A DNA stretch of 64,000 nt from Acanthornis magna (GCA_036785705.1 JAWUZG010000004.1:11025501-11089500); one strand, 5' to 3'; counted from the first letter of the stretch, positions 26,401 through 39,321 are shown. Made by a program: numbers and translations. Notes: generated by a model from the letters alone, not told the origin.

Positions 26401-28690
26401 ATATCAGGTAGAATAGACACATCCTCTGAAAGTGCCTTCATTCCCTACATAGTCAATGAAAATGAGTACTTCTGAAGACTTTCAGAGTGAAAACACTTGC
26501 CATTTTAAGCATCAATTAAGAGGGAAAATAGTGGAGGTGAAAGTTGCATCAACAAACCTCAAATCTCTAAAGGACAGCTAGCTCTAAAACATAGATGTCT
26601 ATATCCATGGTCTCAAATATGAGCACAGAATTTTTTATAGCCCTCTCCAGGGGCTACTTCATCTGATCTACTTAGGGTATTCATTTGGACTGAGATAAAT
26701 TGCCATCCTGATGTGACATTTCAGAGATTAAACAAATCTCACCCAGGATGCCAACTATTTAAGAGGAAGTCAGATTCTGAAGTTAGTCAGAATAGATCTT
26801 CTTTTTATGGAGTGGTATTATAGCTATCATAAAACTGCATTCCATCAACAGTGCCTTCTGATAAAGCACAGTTGAGAGAGTTGAAGATGCACTAACATTA
26901 ACTTTAATGAATAAAGAGTAAGTCAGACCTGAAGCAAACAAACAAGGCTTTATAGAAGTAATCTGAATTATTTATTCAAAGCTCAATTTATTGTTTAGAG
27001 GGCAGGGAGGGAGCAAGAAGGGAGGGGAGGTAACTCAGCATTTTTAATACCCTATTTAACTACCACTAAACACATGTAAAATGAACCAAGCAAGAAGCAA
27101 TTGACCAAACGTAAAATGTATGGAGTACAAAGACATAGGAATATTCACGTAAGATTTGGGTTCATCTATTTATTTGCATAGCACAAATACTAAATGTATC
27201 ATTATAATATATTATCTCATGAATAATTTTACGTTTTTAATTCTCACCTGATTGTATCACTTTGGGTCTTGAGTCTCTTGTTACCCTTTACTCAGTCTTT
27301 CAAATGAGATAAAGGAATTTTTTTCTAGAGAGCTTTGAGGTGTAAATATTGAGGATCATCAATAGTATATGTTTTTTAAATTTAGGGCTCATTTGTAATA
27401 TTCTTGTCAAGATTTTGTTAATTCAAAGACCATTAGGGAGTTAATGTGTGTCATTTTCTACTCTACTCAATTCATTTAGGCAATTACAGACTTCCAGGAT
27501 GTGTAACCAGTCCTTATACAGATCATTGATTTCTTTTATTCTGACAAGTCATATTTGAATCCTTTTAGGGCAAAGGATTAGGCCAGATGCTTCCAATTGT
27601 GCAAGAGTGCTATGAAGAGTGGGAATGGGTCAAAAGTATGTAGCTCTCTTGGATAGCTGCTTTTTAGAGACATGGGTCAGTGAAAAAACTAAACCAAGGA
27701 CAATGCTTATGCAAAAGAGATTCAGCAGTTAGCAGCCAAGCTGGACAACAGATCACAAGAGTGTAACTGAGAATGTGTTGCTACTTTATTCATTTCTTTC
27801 CAGTTCAATGGCCTTGATACTATCCTTGTGTTAAATATACACAGAATCATATAATATTCCAGAGAGGAGTAACAAAACATTCACCCTGAGTCCTGATTTC
27901 TACTGAGTGACATACACAAAGTATAAAGCATTAGCACAAAAAGATCTTCTTCATGTACCATCTACTTCTGGAGGGGGATTCTTCAAAGGCATGAGCTACT
28001 TACCAACAGTGATTTGATCTTTTACATCTGCACATGCTAATTATCTTCACTCACTTTAACATAACATTTAACAATACATTAAGGTATTAACATCGGTCAT
28101 CATCAGAAATATTCTTCTACTGGTAGAAATCTCTGTACATTTACTTTATTCAACGCTATAAAGCAATTGACATTGGTACTATTTATTTTTCACGGCTTAT
28201 ATTTTCATGACTTATGTTTCTGTTATCAGATTGAATTACTCAAACTTTCAATACAAAGAAACAACAGGCAATGAAAGCTGGATTTTTCATTTAAGAGGAG
28301 GAAGAGGAAGGAAGAGAAGATAGTCTCCTAGGAAACCTTCAACATTTTTTTATTATTTCTAGGAATATCCAAGTGGTGTATAGCATCCCTAGACTAATAA
28401 ATAAGAGAAATTAACAATTACTGATTTAAGTATTTTCAACAACTGTCAGAATAGAATTTAAAATTTCAGTCTTTAAGGTTATATGACTAAATACAATCAA
28501 TGTAATGTGCTCAGTGCCAGAGCTTAGTCTATGACAGACTAAAAGTTGATCTATTTAGCCCATTTTTTTTTTCCAAGAAAATAGTTTTCAATAAACAGTA
28601 GCTAAAAAGTCAAAGCTATTGTAATTTAATGAATATTTTATGCTAACAAAATCTAGCAAAAATATTATGTTTCATTCAATAAACTTTTAG
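17440..28690. other. Long transposon-poor, AT-rich non-coding block
   Basis: About 11 kb with no CR1, LTR, exon or RNA gene that I can recognise. Small features include an imperfect 31-bp tandem duplication (22,480-22,542), an A-rich low-complexity patch (23,665-23,705) and a GC-richer patch without coding signal (25,430-25,710). A purine-rich stretch lies at 27,000-27,030. The absence of transposons is notable next to the dense cluster after 30.5 kb. Confidence 0.5.
22480..22542. repeat. Imperfect tandem duplication, unit about 31 bp
   Basis: Two adjacent units share the pattern AATTTAAAAATCC(T/A)ACATGCTTT followed by a more variable tail. The first unit runs to about 22,511 and the second to about 22,542. 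Confidence 0.6.
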
Positions 28691-28753
28691 TTTATTATTA
28701 TTATTATTATTTTATTTTATATATATTATATAATATATATAGTATATTATTAG
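28691..28753. repeat. TTA microsatellite grading into AT-rich simple repeat
   Basis: About seven TTA/ATT units are followed by TTTTA and TATA-rich sequence. Likely length-polymorphic. Confidence 0.75.
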
Positions 28754-28769
28754 TAAAACTTTTATGGAT

Positions 28770-28830
28770 ATATACGTATATGCATATATATGCATAGCAT
28801 ATGCATATATATGCTATGCTCTATGTATAT
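28770..28830. repeat. Overlapping AT palindromes
   Basis: Positions 28,779-28,796 form a perfect 18-bp palindrome (TATGCATATATATGCATA). Arms GCATAGCAT (28,792-28,800) and ATGCTATGC (28,811-28,819) form a second inverted repeat with a 10-base spacer. The cluster could extrude as cruciforms. Confidence 0.75.
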
Positions 28831-29077
28831 TACAAAGAAGCATCTGCACTTATTCTTTAGGTACATTAAAAGATAGTTCCTTGTCCATTAGAAGATAACA
28901 TTTAATTAAAAATGTTTAGAGGAGAAAAACAACTCTAATATTATTCTGTGTCACTCAACTTCTGTGACTAATAAAGAGGCAGTAATCAGATACAATTTAT
29001 AGGAATTGAACACAAACTGAATGATCTCATACCTCACTTTTTGCATGTAAGACATTAACAGGATGAAATCCACATAC

Positions 29078-29110
29078 TTCCCTTCCCCTTCCCCTTCCCG
29101 TTCCTCTTCT
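29078..29110. repeat. CCTTCC polypyrimidine microsatellite
   Basis: Repeats of CTTCCC/CCTT with one interrupting G. The strand asymmetry is complete, with pyrimidine on the plus strand. Confidence 0.7.
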
Positions 29111-29805
29111 ACATTTCTTGCAGGATGAAACAGTTCTCTACCTTGAGCACTACTCTTCTTGAATAGTATTTGTAGGTAGATTTTGAGCTTTTGAACCTAT
29201 TTTTTCTTCTGAAGCTGTTCTGTGAATGAAAAATAAATACTTGGTTTTGGTGAGGACAAGAAGCATGCAAAATAGACCTTGGCTTTCCAGACAACAGTTT
29301 TGAATATTTACCAGGTCTTTGATTCAAGAATAATAACCAAAAAAAAGTTCTTGCTGCATATTAGATGCTAGAAGCCAAAATATTGGGTATTGTTGCTTCC
29401 TATCACATTTTTTATTTACAACCTTGAATTCTATTCCTTTTAGAATAAAGTTGAAGTGTTAGGTTTGATGTAAGCAGTACTTCATCTCAATTCTACCATA
29501 ATCTCTTTGCCATTAGCTAACAACTCCAAAGGGATTCAGAGTCCTTCCTGATAAAATGCATCAGACGAAAGACAGAAACCTTAGAATCTGGGATAGATAG
29601 CAGAAATATTTTAAGAAAACTTTTCTATTCTACAAATTGTATGAAAACAGGCTCATAGATATTTTTTCAATTGAATAGAATCATTAACTTTGTAAACAAG
29701 ATTAATAGGGATTATATTTTATTGTTATATATAAACTTTGAAAAGTAGAGAATATAGTAGAATGGATTTATATAAATGTATATATATTTATATATATTAT
29801 CACTG

Positions 29806-29853
29806 GATGGCTGGCTGGCTGGAGAGAGAAAGAGAGAGAGATAGAGAGAAAGA
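29806..29853. repeat. GGCT then GA simple repeats
   Basis: Three to four GGCT units run directly into an imperfect GA tract, just after a TATA-rich stretch (29,770-29,800). Confidence 0.7.
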
Positions 29854-30529
29854 CGCATAAAACCCAAATTCTGCCTGTCTGCCATTTCTACCTGACAGTA
29901 TGACTCCTCTTTATCAGGAAGGTTTGTCTATAACATATTAAGCATTTGTCAACTCAACTTTTCGTTATATTATTGAATAGTCATTGTCCAGGTATTTTTT
30001 GCAGATCTATCTCTATAGACTCATGTCTCAGTCAGATCTTTGATGGGGTATATCTGCAGTTTTTGAGGCTGCCCTTGATGTTGAATACAAATTGCTGGCA
30101 TTGACATGAGCTTTACTGATAGCTACTCAGAAATCAGCTTGTAGTAAACACAGGAAACAGAATGAGTGCAGAGCTATTTTTGTTACAAAGCATTAACAAT
30201 ATAATTTCTTTCCTTAGTCTGGATTTCCTCTTGTTCTTGGTGATTTTTTCTTTGCTTGGTTGGTTGATTGACTATTTTTCCTTAGGAGGATATTGTGGCT
30301 TAATTCTTATTATAATGAGTGCTTTAGCTGAAATTTATCCACATAAAGGGAATCATTCAGCTTAGTTATCTTTCGCGACTAAGAAAGCACATGTAACTTA
30401 GCAATTATTCTCACAAGCATGCTTGGTATAAAGTGCTTAAGGAAAAACACAAATAAACAAAATAATTGGCAATTTAAGCTTTATGTTCTCATTTACACTA
30501 CAGATTAAAAAGAATGAATGACAGTGGCA

Positions 30530-30640
30530 AACTGGGCTGGTTTTGGCTGAGGTGCAGTAAATTTTCTGACAGCAATGGGTGGTGGGACTTTCAGACACCA
30601 AGATAATATTTAACAAAGGCCACCTGGTTAGTCAGTACTA
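30530..30640 (+). mobile_element. Truncated LTR start fragment
   Basis: GGGCTGGTTTTGGCTGAGG and the following AGTAAATTTTCT...CAG resemble the beginning of the LTR that lies complete on the opposite strand at 33,518-34,114. That LTR starts with GCTGGTTTTGGCTGGGGG followed by AGTTAATTTTCTTCACAGT. Resemblance fades after about 60-100 bp. It appears to be an old, truncated copy of the same family. A chance match over the first 20 bases cannot be excluded. Confidence 0.4.
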
Positions 30641-33158
30641 GGGAATACAAGTCCGTATGCAAAAGGCATTATACATGAGAATGCTTTCGCCTCCTATTTA
30701 CATTAATGCATTTTCTTTCACATTTACTACTACAGCAAGAAGAAGCAATGATGATATAGATTGCCAATACTATAAAATGTCAAATGTGTACTTCTCTGCT
30801 GAGGAGCAACAACTGTGCAGAATCTGTGACAGCTGTATCTGAAAAAAATTGATCATTTAGACAAATATATTCATACTCATCTGCATGTGTAAAAATGCTG
30901 TTGTCAAAACTACTTGCCAACAGTTTTTCAACATTATTTGACAACAGTTTGTCAAAACTATTTTACCAGAATATCTAAACCTTGGTGTTTTTCTAGTTAG
31001 TGATATCCAGTAGTTCTGCAACTGTAAATTTGTATATATTTATACAAATAAATATTTCAAGGCTATGATTAATTCTGCTCTGTGCATGATATTAATAAAT
31101 ATGTTATGAAAGCTGAAAGGAATCAGCTTCATTATTTCCAGGAAAATTTAGAAAGTACTATTTCTATGTTCATAAATCGAATATCGGTAATATGCTTCTT
31201 TTTTTTTTTTTCTCCACTGGGAGACTTCTACAGCACCAGTATCTTTATAGCAGATGTTTTGTATTAGATAATGGCATAGTTAGATAATGTTTTTGCAGTG
31301 TCCTGCATGAAATACCTTTCTGTACCAAATCAGTGGCTTCTTGAAGGACTACAGGACTTCCTTGCTTACCAAAAGAAAAAGAAACTTTCTAGGAAAAATG
31401 AATGAAAAAAATTATAATGGAGGAGAAAGAAGAAGAATGGCTGCTTAAGAAACTTAACAATCACATACAGATTGAATCCCATCCTGACAAATTGCTAGAG
31501 GATGTAATGTAATCAGAGGATATCACTTTATAAGCATCCCTTGAAAAACCTGAAGGTCTGTACACATTTAAGCCCTAACTAAAAAACTAGTTTAACAATG
31601 AAGGCAAATTTGAATATTACTGTTAATATTAGGTTTATTCTACTAAAAGGAGCAAGCACATGTGTTTGAAAAGGGCAGGTGGTGGAAATGGACTGTAAAG
31701 CTGCGGGAGGGACTATCATTTCCACCATATCAATGTAAATGTAAACATAAATATGCTCACTCACATTCATACAAGTATATATGTATGTTCAAGCACAGTC
31801 TACTGATTTTGCATATGTATGAAGTTATATTCAACGTTGGATGTAAGGAACATCAGATGACTTAAAGTACTGCCTGAACTGAAGTTCAGTAAAACTGAAG
31901 CACAAAGTGGAAAAATAGCTCTTTCAATACTTTCGTTTAAATTTATCTCTCTGTAGAATTATAAACAGTAACTAAGTGGTTGGAGCAAACAGGTGATCTT
32001 TACATTGAATGTAGCTGTTCACATGCAGTCAAAGTCATACACTGCTATAGCTGCACATTTCATGAAACATTTGATCTATTTCAACTCTGAAGAAAACTAA
32101 AAATGTGGCAATGAATTGAAAAGATTTGTCAAATAGCACTTCTTATTTTAATCTGTGTGGCTAGCCAAGACCATAGAAGCAGAATCATTGAATTAGGCAC
32201 CTCATTTTCCCATACGTGTTGGGTGGTGGACTGGGAAGGATGAGTTCAAAGCCTCAACAGGAAGATTTACCTATTGTGGTAGGTACCGAATTCATTATTC
32301 ATGTGTACATGACTGTCAAATCACTGTATGCTGAAACCTGACAAGTGAAGACTTTGTCACAAATTGTTTCCAATAAAACTTATTAAAAATATCCTTTTTT
32401 AAACCAAACATTTGCTCAAGCTACTGGAGTGGCCTTTTCTTAAGCACATAACTAAACAGCATAGTAACAAATGGCGGCAGTGAGTTTAAGTTCTCCTTTG
32501 TTAAAATTGGTTCATGGGTTCTTTTTTTAATGAATTTGGTGTTAAAGAAATAACCCTGTTAAGAAGTAGGAGCTGTCATGAAAGCATAAAGCAAAGTGCC
32601 ACAGTGGAACAGTATGGAATATGGTCATGGCGAGACACAGCAGGAAGGGAGCAATGGTGAGCTCTGCACATTGTTTTTTGTGACCACTTCCATTGGTAAA
32701 AGCAGCAGAACAAATGGTGTCTGATGAAAACCAGGATGTGCAGAAAATATGGTTTCTCCAAAAACTTCACATTGTTCCAGTCAGGAAAGAGAGATTATCC
32801 CTCACAGTATTTCTCTGTTATGTCGTGGAAAGTTTATCCTATATCTCCCAGTTTTTTCCTCATTTTCTTAGTTTGGTTCCCATTGGTACATCTGCAGGTC
32901 TCAAAACAGACTGAAAACATTTCCCTACTAATGGTTTCCACTCTAGACTATACTCAGTTTTACTGGGAATCTCTATCTGAATTTGGAGTCTCTACAGAGC
33001 TGGTTTTTATTCTGTATTCAGTTTTGTTTGTTTTGTGATAGAATTCAAATACCATGATGTGGATGTACTATTCTAAAAGTTTTTTCCTTTTTTCTCATGG
33101 GGAATAGAGATAAGCTGAATTCTTGTACTTTTCTAAACTTTGTTTTGGTACTGGATGC
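30641..33158. other. AT-rich non-coding DNA, no gene recognised
   Basis: No recognisable exon or transposon. Repeated short motifs around 30,898-30,960 (CAACAGTTT and GTCAAAACTA occur twice each) look like a local duplication. The 104-codon and 73-codon frames near 32.7-33.0 kb overlap in different frames and have no recognisable domain. Confidence 0.5.
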
Positions 33159-33314
33159 TGTAAGACTCCAGCCAATCCCCTTAGGGGGTGGAAAACTGTT
33201 GACCAATAATTGTTAGACTATTAATGCATATATAAGAAGAAAACTAAATAAATTTTGCTCTTTCACCATCTTGCTGATGCTGTCTGCCTGATTTACCTAC
33301 GAGCCTTCGCAACA
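33159..33314 (+). mobile_element. Short LTR (probably truncated) with U5/primer-binding-like junction
   Basis: TGTAAGACTCCAGCCAATCC contains a CCAAT box. It is followed by a TATA box (ATATATAAG near 33,229), a polyadenylation signal (AAATAAA near 33,246) and a U5-like tail ending CGCAACA at 33,314. The next bases, TCTGGGGCAACACC, have the spacing and TGG start expected of a tRNA primer-binding site. This promoter, polyA, U5 order is the order in an LTR on the plus strand. At about 156 bp it is short, so U3 is probably truncated. No gag frame follows. Confidence 0.5.
33227..33251 (+). promoter_or_regulatory. LTR TATA box and polyadenylation signal
   Basis: GCATATATAAG is followed closely by ACTAAATAAATTT. 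The close spacing of core promoter and AATAAA-type signal is typical of compact ERVK/alpharetrovirus-like LTRs. Activity is unknown. Confidence 0.45.
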
Positions 33315-33517
33315 TCTGGGGCAACACCATGGCATGTCATAGAGAAGAAAAATGTTTCTTACTGTTTGGTCCCATCCAAAAGCTGTGAATTTCTGACAGC
33401 CGTGATGTGTTCAAAAATAAGGAATACTCAACATCTGGCTGATCCATAGCTATCTAGACCCTATGTTATATATGAGTTTAAGAATCAACATGAGTACACA
33501 AAGGAATAAGTTTAATA

Positions 33518-34114
33518 TGTTTTAATGATTTAACCCAGCCAGCAACCAAGCCCCACACAGCCACTCATTCACTCCCCAACCAGTAGGATCAGGGAGAGAG
33601 CCAGAAGGGTAGAAGTTAGAAAACTCATGGGTTGAGATTAAGACAGTTAAACAGGGAAAGCAAAAGCTGTGCACACAAGCAAAACAAAGCAAGGAATTAA
33701 GTCACTGCTTCCCAAGGGCAAGCAGATGTTCAGCTGTCTCCAGGAGAGCAGGGATCCATCACACATAACAGTGACTTGGGAAGACAAACACCATCACCCC
33801 AAACATCCCCTTCTTCCTTCTTCTTCCCCTCTTTATATACTGAGGATGATGTCATATGGTCTGGAATATCCCTTTGGTCAATTGGTGTCACCTGTCCCAG
33901 CTGTATCTTCTCCCAGTGTCCTATGAACCCCCAGCCTACCCTTTGCCAGTGTGGCCATACAAAAAGCAGAAAAGGCCTTGGGTCTGTTCAGGCCTGCTCA
34001 GCAATAAGAAAAATATTTCTATATTATCAAAACTGTGTTCAGATAAATCCAAAACATAGCCTCATACCAGCCACTGTGAAGAAAATTAACTCTCCCCCAG
34101 CCAAAACCAGCACA
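33518..34114 (-). mobile_element. Solo LTR of an avian endogenous retrovirus, minus strand
   Basis: On the minus strand it starts TGTGCTGGTTTTGGCTGGGG at 34,114. It then carries a TATA box (GTATATAAAG, complement of 33,831-33,840) and the block AACTGTCTTAATCTCAACCC (near 33,640). It ends in a block resembling ...GGTTAAATCATTAAAACA at 33,518. I recognise it as an LTR family widespread in songbirds. Length is about 597 bp. Five bases on either side (TAATA and TGCAT) do not match, so the left edge is approximate or the duplication has decayed. No internal retroviral genes are attached. The plus-strand 153-codon open frame across it is antisense to the LTR and is not a gene. Confidence 0.82.
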
Positions 34115-37100
34115 TGCATTTCTGACTGCCTGCCTGCAGTTATTGACAAGGGCACACAGCAAGCATTTGAAATTTGTCTGTCTATAGGCAGTGAAGAAAG
34201 TATACACCAAGGTACACATTCTGCCACATACTGCTGACTTGAGATAATTTTAATACCAGTTTGGGAATATGGGGTCTGAGGTTTCAAAAAATGAATTTAA
34301 ATTATCTGCAGGATTGACCAACCTTTCTCTTCAGGAAAAGAAGAAAATGTAAAGGCCAGAAAAAAAGAGAGCAAATATTAGAAGCAGAATGATGTCAGAG
34401 CAAAGAAGCCAGAGAGAAGGCAAAGTCACACAGCTGGGCACAACAGGGAGAGTACTGGTTTTTGAAAAAGTCCAATATCTGCAGAATTAATGCACTGTGT
34501 ACAGAGATGTGAGCCATGAGAGTGCTATATTTGGGAGATGAGCAATACAAATGAAAGTTTTCTTTGGAAGAGAAAGAAAGCGGCCATGCAGCTGGTAGAA
34601 ATATTTCTTTCTGATGTATTATGCTCTTTCATAAAAAAGATGCTTCATCAAATAGAGACAGTGTGGTGCTTTTCCACCATGATCCATGTAAAATATTAAC
34701 AGAAAAACATCACATCAAATTTTTTCTGCTGTATTACTTTCACTGTATGTAAAACAAACTCTGTTTCTCTTTTGCAGATATGAATAAAGAAATTCTCCAA
34801 AAGTAAGAGAGCTATGGTAACACTTAGAAAAGAAAAATACATTTTTTTAAATGAAGGAAGTACATTTCAGCATGAGTTTAAAATCCTATTGATAATGGCC
34901 AAGTCCCTCTGAAAATATTTGTATGATGTATAAATAAGTACATTTAATATTAAATGTATATTAAAAAAACCAAAACAAAACACAAAATTTCAGGGATCCA
35001 ATCTTTCTTTATAATAATGTGCAAGCTTTGCATAAGAAAAGAAGTGTTTAAAAGTGACAGGTTTTCCCCCAAAAATTAGCTGCAATTCTATTTAAGTTTA
35101 TGGAGATACTTCTTCATATTTGATCTCTTGAGTATATGTGGAAGTTTTCTTGAATGACCAGTTTTATCACACTATAAAGAACCCTACAATTTTTATTATA
35201 ATAAAATCAGATTAAACAGTCTCCACTGCGCATCTTTGCAATCATATAAAAGATAATCTAAGTGTCATCTGTGGGTTTTACTCAGCTTTAAATATACTTA
35301 TCCCATGTCCTCAGTCACTTTTAGCCATTACTTTCCTTCTTTTTGTGTTTATGTTCCTTCAGATATCAGATTTATTCCTTCACAAAATATACGGAAAACT
35401 GATTATGTTTTGTTAAGAGGTGCTGTTATGAACTGTGATCTTCTTACTAATCATGAGACTAACTTACCCTCTATTTCATCCTGTTCTGAGTCTATTGATT
35501 ATTCTATCGATCTATTCATTATGTGTTTGCTCTTTTGGATTTGTAACAGACTGTGCCTTTTATTCCTTGTTTCCATAGGTTTGCTACAGACACAAGCAAT
35601 AAAAGCTGCCAATGTTCTTATTGTAAAGTCAACCCTTTAGATTTTATTCTGTGATAAGTAATTGATCATCAATAAAGATTGTTTTATCTTTACCTAAAAG
35701 ACAAAAGAGACTAAATTTGAAGGAGAAAACCTGTGTCATTTTCACTGAAGGATAAAGAAGGAAATGGAATGATGCAAGAACACTCTATGGAAAATATTTA
35801 AAACGACAACACATAAAACTAGGTCTGGGATGTCATAAAGTAACATTTAAAATAATGAAGAATTAACATGATGCAAATTTAAAATCTCAGCTACAAGACA
35901 TATTTCAATATAGTCTTCCGATTGTAGTAAAAAAACTGACAGCACAGTTTGACCAGGCACTGGAGATGCTAAATGGCCTAATGTAAATAAAATATGTGGG
36001 AAAAGAACAGAGATAAAATATATAGCCACTGACACTGCAGAAACAGAATAGGAACTTCATATGTTGAAAACCCCACTGACTTCATGAGTGTGCAGGAAGA
36101 TCTTGGACTGTGGATCCAAGCAAATAGTTTCTAAAACCTTTTTCCCTTTTCTTCTCAGAGAAGATCCTATGAATAATAAAGTTTGAAAATATCAATGTTT
36201 AAATCAGAACCTGATAGTAGAATACTTCCTTTAAAAATGTATCCTTTTCAGTTAAATACACATTAAAGGTTTTTAATGATTTCTACTGCTGCTCAATTTA
36301 TGTTTCTTTCCAGAAGGATGAATTATTTTTCACAGACCATATATTTAAAATCAAAAAATTCTAGCAATTAAGTAATAAAAACAGATTTTGGAATTTATAT
36401 TGAGGTGTCCAAATCTTCTTGTTTTTTTCATGAAAAAGAAACGAATTCCACAGTCTCAGAAACCCACAGGGAGAGTAAAATCCAATAGAGTCTGTTTTCA
36501 ATAATCAGCAATAATTTCCAGTGGGCAGCTCCAAACATTCAATTATTGACAAAACAATTGCTGGACAACTATTTGTATGTAACTGTAATGCAGTTTAGTT
36601 CATAAAATAAATCTGCAAATAAGTGCACATAATCAGTAGGATTAATATGGATCAATTTGACATTTAAAAAATGAATAAAAGAAAGAGGCACACTTTTAGT
36701 GACTTTCCTGCTTTTACTATGTGAGCTAGTCATAACAACAGCATGGAAGAGTTGATGTTTCCCTTGCAGGGAAAAAATCCAGTTTTTACATGTCTATGTA
36801 AAAAACATATACATAAGCATATGTAATGGCTTATAGAAAACTTGGTGTGGTCTCCTAATCAGATAACTGTACTTCTAGAGGGTTGGTTTGTATGTTTCTT
36901 TGTACAACAAAGATTCTATACACCATAAACAACATACTGGTGGATTTTGTTACTTTGAAAATCTAAAAATGAAATTATGGGCAAAAGGGTATTTGCTACT
37001 CAAACATATTTTTAAAAAATGGATAGTCAAATTAATGTTTTATTCCTCTAGAATTCCAAATTTTCTAATTAGCATAGAAAAGACTCATAAGAAAGGTAAA

Positions 37101-37579
37101 AATTACTGTCAGAACTTCCCCAGTGTCTTCCTCTTTTCTTGGGTGGTACCCTTATTCTCCCATAATCCCTCTGGGTCCTAAAGTCAGCACTTTTGGTCTT
37201 CCTCAGGAAGTGGAGTAGACACAGGACGTATTTACAATTCAGCAGCACTACCATTTCCTTGCTGGGAGGAATTTGGTGCCCACAGTAGTAGGTTGTTCTT
37301 GCCTAGTCTTGCAGTCAGCTTGCTTTTCTTTTTATACGATTCCTGTTGCAATCATCTCCTTTCCCATGGCATCTATCTAAAGGCACAAAATAGTCTCCTT
37401 CAGACTTAGCCTGGGGTTATGGATGCACTGTTATTAACCAAAGGTAGAATGTGATATGCTGGTTTGCATTTGTTTTGACTTTTGGTCTTTTTTCAAATGA
37501 CGTTTATGAGGTTGAGGAACTGATTTCCACTTTCCCTTACTTCTCTCATCTGCTCAGTCTCACTCACTGCAGGCTCAAA
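34115..37579. other. AT-rich non-coding DNA, no gene recognised
   Basis: No exon or RNA gene recognised. The segment 37,130-37,430 is GC-richer and contains a minus-strand TATA-like box (complement of TTTTTATACG, near 37,331). It might be an older LTR piece next to the one at 37,580, but I could not align it to anything. Confidence 0.45.
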
Positions 37580-38095
37580 TTTTGAGTGAAGTATTCCATC
37601 CAGACACTCTTTCACTTGCTCTCCTCAACAGGAAACTGACAGACAATCAGATGAAAAAGCACATGGCTGGAGATAAAAAAAAGCACTTAGAAATTATTGT
37701 TATAGCAAAAGAGAAAACTCATTTAATTTATTGTCAATTAGCATAAATACTTAATTAGTGATGCGACTATTGGGAAACAAAGAAGACAAATAAAAAATTC
37801 ATCTTTTTTGCCACTTTTGCAGGCTTAGCTTCACTCCCAGGTTCAGCTTCACTGCAAACAACTCTCTCACTCAGTCTCTGCAGCACAGTGAGTTGGGCTC
37901 AGGACACAGTAGTTTTTTCCTCTTCTTCCTTTTTATACTTTTCCTGTGCTCCAGGTTTGGTTGTCCACAGGCTGCACAAATTTCAGAGGTGTACCAGCTC
38001 AAGCAAGGTCTTATCCATGGGTCACAGTCCCTTCAGAGGAGCACTTGTTCTGCCTTGGAATGCTTCTATGGACTGACCACATCTAAATAACATTG
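37580..38095 (-). mobile_element. Old, diverged LTR fragment, minus strand
   Basis: Read on the minus strand, the order of blocks matches the LTR family at 47,119-48,560. There is an AGGGACTGTGACCCATGG block (near 38,030), a CTGGAGCA block, and CCTGGGAGTGAAGCTAAGCC (near 37,835). These are followed by a polyadenylation region ATTGACAATAAATTAAA (near 37,730) and a GTTGAGGAGAGCAAGTGAAAG block (near 37,620). A TATA box (TATAAAAAGG, complement near 37,930) is also present. Divergence is high and the ends are approximate, so it predates the 47-kb copy. Confidence 0.6.
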
Positions 38096-39321
38096 TTGCT
38101 TCATCTTCATTGTTAGTGTCAAACAATTTTTTTTTAAATTTAGGAGTAAAAGCTGAAGATAAAAGACAAGATAAAAGAAAGAGAACTTGAAAGCAAAAAC
38201 TCTGCAAGAAGGCAGCATTTCAGAAAAAGAGACCAAAATAGTAGAAGTATTTTGAAAGTGTTTATTGATGAACAGTTTTTTTCTTTAGGTTTTAGAAATT
38301 TTAACTGTTTAAATAAGGAGTAAGTGTATTCCAGAGCACTTTCTTTCCTCAGATCTGTTTACCCACATTACAACAGATTGTCTGTGATGGGAGAAATATG
38401 AATGTAAGCTAATTTTGCATTCTCAAAGCTATTTCCTGTATATTCAGAAAATAATTGGAGTTTACTTAATTGAATAGGAGTGACAATAGATATTTTTATT
38501 GTTTTCTTGCAAATTTCAAGGGACAACACAAAAATTTGCAAATCAAATATTTTCTCCCTTTCTCTTCATGAAGAAATGCTGAAAAACATCTTGCTGAAGT
38601 TCTCCAAGGTTCTAGTAATATACATGTATTTAACCTTTATTGGTTTTCTGAAGTTGTTACATATGCATTAAAAGAAACTAATCAAGACAAGCTTTTATCA
38701 CCTGCCCTCTAGAGATTTCCCTTGTGTATTATTAAAATATGCACACAGTAATGTATTTGAGGAAAAAAATTCAGTTTACTGCTTTCATTTTTTATAAAAA
38801 AATTTTTTTTTACTTTTCAAGGCTTTCAAAATGTACACCAAAATATGTTTGTCTTATTAGTTATACAGTGATTTGCAGTTGTAGTTGTGATTTTAGTGGC
38901 AGAAATCAATATCACTCTTGCCAACTGATATTAGAAATATTACATCAAATGATGAATATCTAAGGTTTTCATAGAAATTCCTTTTTTTCCTCTCCCAATT
39001 AAAACATAAATCATTCATCTATACATTTTCACATACATTTCCATAGCTGGCTTTGTGCTAAATGTTTTCCTAGCATCTTCTGTCATTCTTTATTACTTTG
39101 GATTTACATAATAGTCCTATATTTCAAAAATATTTGAAGGAAAATTCATCTGTGTCAAGAAAAGAACTTTCCATCAGGAATAAGAGGGTAGTTGAAATGA
39201 AAAAAAGTCAATCCAATGCATTCAATTGAATTACTAATTGCATTGAGACCTGACTTGATTTTCTATAACACCAGGAGCTTGTGTTCAGCTGTTTCTGATC
39301 TGAATTTTGAGCTATTCTGAA

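Noticed and set aside
33776..34237. 153-codon open frame, the longest in the window
   Set aside because: It lies antisense to the LTR at 33,518-34,114 and runs past its edge into unrelated DNA, so it is composition, not a gene.
37069..37254. Minus-strand frame containing KSADFRTQR, vaguely like the CR1 endonuclease/RT linker
   Set aside because: The resemblance covers fewer than ten residues and no neighbouring CR1 motif is present.
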